DNA of 64,000 bases from Stratiolaelaps scimitus (taxonomy: Eukaryota > Arthropoda > Arachnida > Mesostigmata > Laelapidae), in the NCBI GenBank assembly GCA_019614645.1, contig JABWDB010000068.1, forward strand, positions 868,001-932,000, read 5' to 3'. The position numbers were made by a program, and so were the translations under genes. Shown in pieces: positions 56,315 to 64,000 of this stretch (its first letter is position 1; each line of letters opens with the position of its first letter). Below the pieces are notes generated by a model, which was not told where the DNA came from, did not search any database, and saw nothing but the letters and a program-made list of their open reading frames with translations.

Positions 56315-58159
56315 CAACTTTGATATTTATTCCTATATGCAATTTCGTCTTCTCCATGGTTGAGCTGCAGTGGCTACCATTTTTGCATTTTTCTGAAAGT
56401 AATTATTTTGATTTTTATGGGAATTTTTTTCTCGATTAGAAATAGTGGAACATCTTTCCCTCTGATTCATCGAACTATTCCTGCGAGAGCTTATGCCTGC
56501 CTCATAGTTTAAATCTTGATTCCAAACCTTAGTCTTGATATCTAAGTTGATACATATTGTTTAGATTGTCGTGTTTGTCTTCCTTTTGGTTTATTAGAGG
56601 GATTTGAGTCTCAGAAGATTCGTATATCTCTAATAGTTCAAAGCTGAATCCCAGACAAGACAATGGCTAACAACTTCAAGCCAAGCAGCGTGAATTATCA
56701 TTTCCACGGCCGTCCCTAACGTCTATGAAATTTCAATAATGTTGTATAAAGGATAGTTCTATGTTTGTTATCGTGTCGCAATCGATAAAGCAATTTGGAT
56801 AAAATAAAAGTGAAGATACAATATTCTTTGTCATGTGTACCACCTGTTCCGCTAGTACCAGCTTCAATGCTGCTATTTAGTTCTCATTAAATGAAATTCT
56901 ACGTAAGGAGCAAACAGAAGGTGCTACGCATGTAGCGTTTATGAACTGCTCATTCTTAAAAGGCTTGGAATAACATAACAGCAATGGATTACATTATTCG
57001 AACTTGACAAAAATATTATTGAAGGGTCATTAACATTTGAAGGGTCTCTACTTCAGAGTTACTAAAATATAAAGGTCCTTTGGATAGCGTCATTAAGACA
57101 CTGAGAGGACCTTAGGCACTAAAAAGCCTCCTCTGGTAAAGTTCTACATTCTTTGACTTTTGGTTATGATTGACAAAATTACAAATATAGATGGCATCAA
57201 TTCGAATGTGCAATGTGAGACCGTAATCGCAAACCCCATATTCATTTGTTCTCGAGAGCCTCGAATCTGGCCAGAACCGCAATGGTAACACCACTACGCC
57301 GCTTCGTGGTGGATATCGTATAACAAGATCGAGGAATCCTTGCTAACTGTCGGGTCTGTATCTCTCTTCGTGTCTGCTGTTGGCGCGCCCTAAAGACAAA
57401 CAATCACAGTCTTTCGTCGCCGGGACCTTGTCTACGCGTGCATTATCACTCTTCCCAGGGGTGGACGAGTGTAATTCAGGGCTAATCTCGTTTGCTTGCT
57501 GGCTTGCTTGCGTTGTCTTTCTATCAGTGTATCTGTATATGGTGAGCGAGAAGCATGTATGTAGCCGCTAGATCTATCGATTCGAGTAACTCGATGCGCG
57601 AGTGAATAACGCAAAAGAATACGGCGACCGGCTGCTGGCGAGTTGCCCCCCAACCGGTCCGCGGCTGTTTGCCTGTTCGTATGATAGCTAACAAGCCCGT
57701 CTAAGTCGTCTCCTGGCTCTGCTCTATGTCTCACCGCCTCTGGTATTCATTTCTTGTACCGCCTTCCATTTGTTGAATGCATGGCTGTCCCTGAAAGGAT
57801 GCGGGTGCATTGGCTAGCTCGCGCGTACCCTACGGTGTCAATTGGGGGCGATGCTCTCTCCACGGGCAGGAGGGCGACCTTCGCTCATCGTTACCGTTTC
57901 TCACGTGAGGTTCGAACGACGTCTTCCAGTGTCAAGGTGTGAAGGAGGCAGGGTGTTCCGGACGACGGCGTGGAGATTGCTAACGCGAACGTACCAAACA
58001 GTGAAAACATACGCGCACAGTAATCACCCGTGAAAACCTAACTAATTAGCGTAGCTGATTCGTGCACTGTGGCGTGAGGAGCAGCCGTCACTGCCTCAAA
58101 CGCCAACTTGCAAATACATCAAGTGCGTAAGTCATTCGAAGCTCAAATAGCAAGACACG
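56315..58159 (+). other. Intergenic region and AGXT2 5' region
   Basis: The first kilobase is AT-rich and empty. From about 57350 composition rises. A GTGAGC donor-like site lies at 57542, and the leader before the AGXT2 ATG probably starts here. The ORFs at 57380-58033 show no domain. Confidence 0.4.
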
Positions 58160-59587
58160 ATGTGGCGTTTATCGTTCGTCCGCCGACTGGCGACAATGCC
58201 ACCCTGTACTTTCAAGCCTGACCCCTACCAGGGGCCGAAGGCCGCCGAGGTACTGGCACAGCGTAAGCGAAGTCTGAACCCATCTCTCACGTCAAACCTG
58301 TTCTACAGTCGTCCATTATACGCTACGCAGGGTCACATGCAGTGGCTATGGGACGAGGAGGGTCGACGCTATTTGGACATGTTCGCTGGAATCGTCACCG
58401 TATCAGTTGGACACTGCCACCCAAAGGTGACAGCGGCGGCGGAGAAACAGCTGCGAAAGCTATGGCATACATCGAACATCTATCTTACTCGGCCCGTTCA
58501 CGAATTTGCCGACAAGCTAACGTCCAAGCTTCCGGGTGACTTGAAAGTGTGCTACTTCGTCAACAGTGGCTCGGAGGCCAACGATCTCGCAATGATGCTG
58601 ATGCGAGCGTATACTGGTGCATGGGATGTCATCTCGCTGAGGAACGCCTATCACGGAATGAACCCTTATTGCTCAAGTCTGTGCGCGGTGTCAAGCTATA
58701 AGAGGCCGCAGCCAGGCAACTTCGGCGTCCATCACAGCATGAATCCTGATCCCTACCGAGGAATATGGGGTGGCAAGGCCTGCCGGGATGGACCAGTACA
58801 AACAGATCGACAGTGTACCTGTGCGTCGGGTTCGTGCCAGGCCGCTGATCTGTACGCCGGTCAGTTCAAAGATCTCCTTGAGCATTCAGTGGCACCGAAG
58901 AGTATAGCTGGCTTCTTCGCCGAAAGTATTCAGGGTGTCGGTGGGACGGTCCAGTTTCCGAAGGGCTATCTGAAGCAGGTGTACGAGCTGGTTCGCGCCC
59001 GGGGTGGACTCTGCGTCGCCGATGAGGTTCAAACTGGCTTTGGTCGGCTAGGCAGTCACTATTGGGGCTTCGAGACGCACGACGTCGTCCCTGATATCGT
59101 GACCATGGCAAAGGGTATCGGGAATGGATTCCCTCTAGCGGCGGTTGTCACCACACCGGCAGTGGCCGCTGCATTGACTCAGGCGAATTTCTTTAACACA
59201 TTTGGTGGGAATCCGTTAGCTTCAGTCGTCGGTTCCGCTGTCCTCGACGTCATCGACGACGAGGGCATGCAAGCTAACTGTACGACCGTCGGCACCCATT
59301 TGCTCTCGAAACTCAACAAACTAAGAAGCGATTATCAAGCTGTCGGCGATGTGCGCGGCAAAGGCTTAATGATCGGTGTCGAGCTCGTAGAGGATCGCGA
59401 AACGAAAGCGCCGCTGGCAGCCGACAAAATGATGAGAATTATGGATCAAAGCAAGGATAAGGGGGTGCTCATTGGCCGCGGCGGAAATTACGGTAACGTG
59501 CTGCGCATCAAGCCGCCAATGTGTATCACGAAAGAAGACGCCGATTTCACTGTTGACGTAATCGCGGAATGTCTCAGCGATCTGTGA
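58160..59587 (+). CDS. AGXT2: Alanine--glyoxylate aminotransferase 2, mitochondrial
   Basis: 475-residue class III PLP-dependent aminotransferase. It transfers amino groups from alanine (and beta-aminoisobutyrate or dimethylarginines in vertebrates) to glyoxylate or pyruvate in mitochondria. The N-terminus MWRLSFVRRLATMP is basic, a likely import peptide. Motifs: MFAGIVTVSVGHCHP, NSGSEAND (135-142), NAYHG (162-166), DPYRGIWGGKACRD, SIAGFFAESIQGVGG, VADEVQTGFGR with Asp288, and DIVTMAKGIGNGFP with the Schiff-base Lys318, then FFNTFGGNP and VRGKGLMIGVEL. The Cys-rich insert CTCASGSCQA is typical of AGXT2 and separates it from other class III enzymes. The coding sequence is a single exon. A second ATG (residue 13) would remove the targeting peptide, so I keep the first. 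Confidence 0.96.
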   Translation: MWRLSFVRRLATMPPCTFKPDPYQGPKAAEVLAQRKRSLNPSLTSNLFYSRPLYATQGHMQWLWDEEGRRYLDMFAGIVTVSVGHCHPKVTAAAEKQLRKLWHTSNIYLTRPVHEFADKLTSKLPGDLKVCYFVNSGSEANDLAMMLMRAYTGAWDVISLRNAYHGMNPYCSSLCAVSSYKRPQPGNFGVHHSMNPDPYRGIWGGKACRDGPVQTDRQCTCASGSCQAADLYAGQFKDLLEHSVAPKSIAGFFAESIQGVGGTVQFPKGYLKQVYELVRARGGLCVADEVQTGFGRLGSHYWGFETHDVVPDIVTMAKGIGNGFPLAAVVTTPAVAAALTQANFFNTFGGNPLASVVGSAVLDVIDDEGMQANCTTVGTHLLSKLNKLRSDYQAVGDVRGKGLMIGVELVEDRETKAPLAADKMMRIMDQSKDKGVLIGRGGNYGNVLRIKPPMCITKEDADFTVDVIAECLSDL

Positions 59588-61821
59588 CGGTGAACGCAGA
59601 GAAACAGCAGAGACAGTTGAATACGGGCGTCTCAAAGGGCTCGTTTACAGAACATCAAACCTGGCCTGAACCCCAGCTCTGAACGCATCTTCCTGAACGT
59701 AATGGTATTCTACAAAGTGGGTGCCCACTTACCCTAAGTCTCTCATACAACGATTCCATGCATTCGTGCATCCCACACTCGTTATTCGACGAAATAAGAT
59801 TATTCAAATTGCAGCCTCAAGGCGATGTCGCAAGCATTCCCTTCGACCTCGATGTGTGTGACCAACTCTGGCTCAATGATATTTGTATTATGTCCGGCGC
59901 CGTGCGCACACTGCGCCCATTCTCGTAATGTTCCTCTACTCTGCTACAAATATAGAAGTACTTGTATTGTATGATTAATGATGACACACATTGGTCGAAC
60001 GATCACGATCGAATAAGCCGCCGTTGGTGTTGATAACAATGTCGGCATTAGAGAAACACGATCGTAAAATCGGTTACTCGATAGCGTCCGTGGATTTTAT
60101 CTAATCGGTTCACACGAGAGGTCGCCGATGATGGTTGATCGCGACAGGCTCCAGAATCGAGTACATAGACAGGTATATTTGCATGTATTGTGTAGACGCA
60201 ATAGTGCGTCGTGGTTGAGCCACCGGATGCGAAATCGGTCGCATGCGCTGTCAATTAGGTGAGCTGTCCCATTACCCAAGCGCTGCAGTTGGACAATTAG
60301 CAACCTACGTAAATTGAAGGTCGATGTGAGCATTTGAAACGTTGTGCGACAAATGTTTTCAAGCTAACGATGATTTGTCAGTAATGCTATCGGCGTCAAC
60401 CTTACTTGCGTTACAAGTAGACCTTTCCTTGTGGAACTACTGTTCTGAGTCGTTATCTTGGATGGTTGGATGCCACGCTAGATATGATCGTTACATCTAG
60501 GTGCATTCCTGCTGCAATTCGCAACAAAAACAATTCGCTAATTACGAGTGTATTGATGACATTATTGTCTGTTAAGCTCAACTAGAATATTGCATATGTC
60601 TGTTTATATATTTGACTCGATTTTTACACTGATCTCAATCGATGGAAGCCCAATAGAGGCGGCTGCTGCTGGAATGGGTCGGCCTGGAACACGCTGTTCT
60701 GTTCTATTACTTACTAGGACTTATTCGTTGTCAATGAAACGAGCGAATGCAAAATTAAATAAACATTGTAATCAAAGTGTGTGCGAATAAAAAATTAAAT
60801 CATTAATGAATACGTGTCTTATTTTTTGTTTTTGTATAAGCAAGCGTATTTGCACAATAGAAAATACAATGATTTTAGAGGTTTCAAAGAGACATCGGAC
60901 GTATCGTAAATAACAACAGATTGTTGGAGACTCCAGTCTTTGATTCAGTATTCACATATATATATATATATATATTCGAGGCGCAAATAGTAGATTATGC
61001 CTAAATACAAGCATACGTACTGCCATGTTTATTGAAGACTGTGCTTCATAGACTTTGTCAATGAAAATAGAAGTTTAAATTAAGCAGGTATGGTTTTAAG
61101 AAATGAATGGGTAATTAGCGTCGCCACTTGCGCTCGCGTTCGTTCAGAAGCATACCATGCACACACATACACGTGCGGCTTGGGGGGGGTCATATGTATG
61201 CATTTGTTGAAACTCCATCACTTGACGGGTTCAGTCAGACCATCTGTGATCAATATATGTGTGTTGTTCGTTGTTAAAGATATCAGTTGAAGATATTTAT
61301 CCGAAATCGGACGGGCTTTGCTGTTTGTGTTTCCTACTAGGGAACAAGTTGAATAAAATTGCTTGTCACGATTTTGGAGGCCATTAGCTGCTTACGGGGT
61401 CGGAGTGGCCGACTTAAAGTGATAGGCTCGTATCAAGGGCTCAGGTCAACGAGTGCGCGCTGTACTGAGTGTATTGTATGATAATAATGCACTTGACCCT
61501 TTGAGAGATTTTTCTCACGAACTTCTCACGCTGCTAGAATTGTGTGTACGACTATTTAATATCAAATAACGATAACAACAATAATAGTAATAATAATCAT
61601 TGTTCCCCTAAGAAACTTGCCCACGTACTTCGGCACATAATATCAATAATTGTAATTAAATTTCAAAGAACGCAAGGGGCGCTCTTGCCAGCCTAGCTGT
61701 GAGCTTAGCAACTCTTACGAAGACGTTAAATGCAAATATGCAATGGCCATTGAGAAGCTCCTTATTATATTTTTACGCCTATACTTCTTATATCGTTCTG
61801 GTTTAGCTGGTCGCATGCATC
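59588..61821. other. Region between AGXT2 and the repeat-protein ORF
   Basis: It contains the AGXT2 3' UTR. I see no nearby AATAAA; the first clear one is around 60758. (TA)n at 60955-60975. Small ORFs show nothing recognisable. Confidence 0.45.
60955..60975. repeat. (TA)n microsatellite
   Basis: Pure TA tract downstream of AGXT2. Confidence 0.85.
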
Positions 61822-62640
61822 ATGATCGACGAAACTGCTGAAGGTGGAGGAGGCACGGCCGAAGCTCAACAGACGAAAGTCAGCAACAGCCCGGACGATG
61901 GGGGTCACACAGAGCCTCGAGCTCCCTTGTTGTCGCCCCCAGCACAGCTGGTGGAGGCCGTAGTCGACGCTAAGGGCGGTGACGCCAATATTGACGCCAG
62001 CGTCGAGCCTAGTATCAGCGTCGAGCCTAGTATCAGCGTCGAGCCCAGTATTGAGCCCTGCATCGAGCCCAGTATTGAGCCCAGCGTCGAGCCCAGTATT
62101 GAGCCCAGCATCGAGCCCAGTATTGAGCCCAGTATTGAGCCCAGCATCGAGCCGAGCATCGAGCCCAGTATTGAGCCCAGCATCGAGCCCAGTATTGAGC
62201 CCAGCGTCGAGCCCAGTATTGAGCCTAGCATTGAGTCCAGTATTGAGCCCAGCATCGAGCCCAGTATTGAGCCCAGCGTCGAGCTCAGTATTGAGGCTGG
62301 TATCATTATCGATCCAAGCATCGAGCCCAGCGTCGAGCCCCGTGTCGAGCCCAACATCGAGTCAAGCATCAAGCCATCAACGAACGAGCCGAGCACCGAA
62401 CGCAGTATTGAGCCCAGCGTCGAACCCAACGTGCAACTCGACGGTAACAACCTCGCCGACAACAACAACAGCGACCACAACAACGATAGCAATAATAATA
62501 CGCCTAGTAATAACAACGCAGTAGCGGCAGCAGTAGCCATCAGTCACCAGAACAACGGCCGTCACAGCAGCAGCAGCGATAGCAGCAACGGTAGTAACCA
62601 CTGCCGAGAACATCAGGCGATACAACAGGTTGGTAATTAA
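61822..62640 (+). CDS. ORF with Ser-Ile/Val-Glu-Pro tetrapeptide repeats
   Basis: 272-codon ORF. The first about 55 residues are unique and acidic ([19 protein letters not shown], then [16 protein letters not shown]). Residues 58-205 are some 30 tandem copies of S-I/V-E-P, encoded by a 12-bp unit such as AGTATTGAGCCC. The tail is rich in Asn, Ser and His ([10 protein letters not shown]). CAACAG then GTTGGT at 62628/62629 is a phase-0 donor, so this may be the first coding exon of a longer gene rather than a complete one. The repeats predict an extended disordered acidic chain. No function can be named. The same minisatellite is also open in another forward frame and on the minus strand, so codon openness alone does not prove coding. 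Confidence 0.5.
   Translation: MIDETAEGGGGTAEAQQTKVSNSPDDGGHTEPRAPLLSPPAQLVEAVVDAKGGDANIDASVEPSISVEPSISVEPSIEPCIEPSIEPSVEPSIEPSIEPSIEPSIEPSIEPSIEPSIEPSIEPSIEPSVEPSIEPSIESSIEPSIEPSIEPSVELSIEAGIIIDPSIEPSVEPRVEPNIESSIKPSTNEPSTERSIEPSVEPNVQLDGNNLADNNNSDHNNDSNNNTPSNNNAVAAAVAISHQNNGRHSSSSDSSNGSNHCREHQAIQQVGN
61981..62420. repeat. 12-bp minisatellite
   Basis: About 30 imperfect copies of a 12-bp unit alternating ATTGAGCCCAGC and ATCGAGCCCAGT. Substitutions are mostly at the third codon position of the S-I/V-E-P frame (ATT/ATC, AGC/AGT) or swap Ile and Val. Confidence 0.9.
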
Positions 62641-63403
62641 CACAATAATGATCGCACATGCAGGATCGGATGAGCAGAGAGTTAGCTAGCAATCTTGACG
62701 ACATCGCTTCGACGGTATCGCGTTGGCATAATGAACATGGTGTACATCTCACGCACGTCCCATAGATTTCAATGTTCTCGGTCCAAGGTAGATACCTGAT
62801 TATCCCTCGGGGGGGAGGGGGGGGGTGTCGATACGAATGTTCATATGGCAGAAAAACTTGCGGGACTATGCTTCAATTTCAAGACGTATTTCACAACATT
62901 GAACTCTTCTGTGTATCTATGTGTGAGTGAAGAATAACGTAATATTTATGAGCACAGTACGTCGTGTTCATTTGAATAAACATACTTGACCATCTAAGCC
63001 ACACGCACACACATACACACGCATTTCCAGAGGGGGGTCTCAAAATGTTACGCAGTCGCGTGGACGGCTAAGCAACGTATCGTGAACGTAACCTGCGGTG
63101 ACCATTTATGAACAGTTCCTCTCCCTAAGATAGATACCTACGGCAAAATTGTATTTGAACATGAGGAGGAAAATGATTGATTAGGAACGATAAAAATTAA
63201 CGGACCGCAGGCAGAATCGAAGAAGAGAAAAAGGGAAGATACATAGCGAAAAAGGTGTAGTTTCATAATCGGTAAACGTTGGTATTTTATACCCGTTGCC
63301 AATAGCCAGCGGTTACGTAGAGCCCTGTCACATGCCGCTCAGTCTTAAGGAACACCCTAATTCCCATATATAATTAAAAAAAATAAATTAAAAAAAAATA
63401 ATA

Positions 63404-63452
<49 letters not shown>

Positions 63453-63632
63453 TAGTGATTTTCCCGTAACGATAAGTGCAGTAATTTTATCATGTTGTTG
63501 TAATGTTTGCATTTTCTTTCTCGTTCTTGTTTGCGAGATTCTCTGCTCTCGTTAGCCAAGTGTCGATTGGTGCTAACGATCATTTTATTGCTGGCGATCT
63601 CGGTGTTTTCTAGATAAAAAGCATTGATTTAG
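62641..63632. other. Probable intron or spacer
   Basis: Non-coding, with a G-run at 62809-62825, and a compound (TA)n(GA)n at 63403-63453. No gene seen. Confidence 0.4.
63403..63453. repeat. Compound (TA)n(GA)n microsatellite
   Basis: About 12 TA units run directly into about 14 GA units. Confidence 0.9.
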
Positions 63633-63788
63633 GAAATGGTTTTGTGAGCGCAAGCAGACTGCTCGGTGTTCTGCCCTTGCCGCAAAAGCTGGAACTTTCA
63701 CCGGGGGAGCTCGATCCAAATCTCAAAGAGTCAATAAGGAAGGATGTCGTCAAAACTCTCGACACACTCCAAATTATCAAAGACCATG
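63633..63788 (+). CDS. Candidate exon, unrecognised protein
   Basis: 52 codons from acceptor TTGATTTAG to donor GTAAGA, phase 1 at both ends. It reads GFVSASRLLGVLPLPQKLE, then SPGELDPNLKESIRKDVV and LDTLQIIKDHG. The amphipathic charged helix and clean splice sites support a real exon. I do not recognise the protein. The phase does not join directly to the donor at 62629, so at least one more exon or another gene is needed. Confidence 0.55.
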
Positions 63789-64000
63789 GTAAGAGTTTAT
63801 CACGATCGTCGGTTGTATGTCCCAGCTGCTCCGTCTTGAGACTGTGGGTTTCATTCGAGTTTCGGTCATATTTCCCTTCGGTGCTGGACATAGTATGGAT
63901 TTCCTCTTGTTTATCTCACTTATCTTAAGTATATTATTATAAATTATTATTATTATACATATTATTATTTTACCTGAAAGTATATCGAATGCTTTTATCT

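Noticed and set aside
61905..62540. 211-codon minus-strand ORF and 181-codon plus-strand ORF over the minisatellite
   Set aside because: They are other-frame readings of the same 12-bp repeat. The S-I/V-E-P frame shows the pattern of synonymous change and has non-repeat flanks that read as protein.
1..64000. CRISPR arrays, prokaryotic operons, rRNA genes
   Set aside because: No spaced direct repeats, ribosome-binding sites or rRNA sequence. The DNA is eukaryotic throughout.

Overview
The window is eukaryotic nuclear DNA: spliced genes with GT..AG introns in consistent phases, long AT-rich introns full of (TA)n, a CR1-type LINE, mariner copies and tRNA-derived SINE-like repeats. An arthropod fits best, possibly a mite or tick, but that is an inference from gene content and repeat types and the species is not established. 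About half of the window holds two ABCA-family transporter genes lying tail to tail.

Layout. 1-10640 (+): the 3' half of an ABCA gene (second transmembrane domain, second ATPase domain, stop). One intron carries a nearly full-length CR1-like LINE (1754-4826, minus) and another carries a C-terminal fragment of a second retroelement polyprotein (about 6925-7346). 10641-13671: spacer between the two 3' ends. 13672-37656 (-): an almost complete second ABCA gene reconstructed here in 29 coding exons, about 1,830 codons. Nearly all splice phases chain from exon to exon and both ATPase domains are intact. Its introns hold a decayed mariner (30155-31363), a mariner 5' fragment (23017-23298) and several SINE-like repeats. 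The two genes share intron positions and phases, so they are paralogues from an inverted (convergent) duplication.

37657-52600: about 15 kb with no gene I can name. It holds SINE-like repeats, microsatellites and two unrecognised candidate exons on the minus strand (45693-45797 and 49084-49384). 52600-56314 (+): EIPR1/TSSC1, a WD40 protein of endosomal trafficking whose coding sequence is one exon, with a possible upstream non-coding exon. 58160-59587 (+): AGXT2, a mitochondrial PLP-dependent aminotransferase, also uninterrupted. 61822-62640 (+): an ORF dominated by a 12-bp minisatellite encoding Ser-Ile/Val-Glu-Pro repeats. 63633-63788 (+): a candidate exon of an unrecognised gene that runs off the window.

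The genes do not form a pathway. The ABCA proteins are expected to move lipids across membranes, EIPR1 serves the EARP/GARP tethering complexes, and AGXT2 acts in mitochondrial amino-acid and glyoxylate metabolism. I found no convincing new biological system. The most notable points are the convergent ABCA pair, three tRNA-like repeat families, a MITE-like inverted repeat around the mariner, and the tetrapeptide minisatellite open in several frames. All splice sites were read by eye and none was tested against transcripts.
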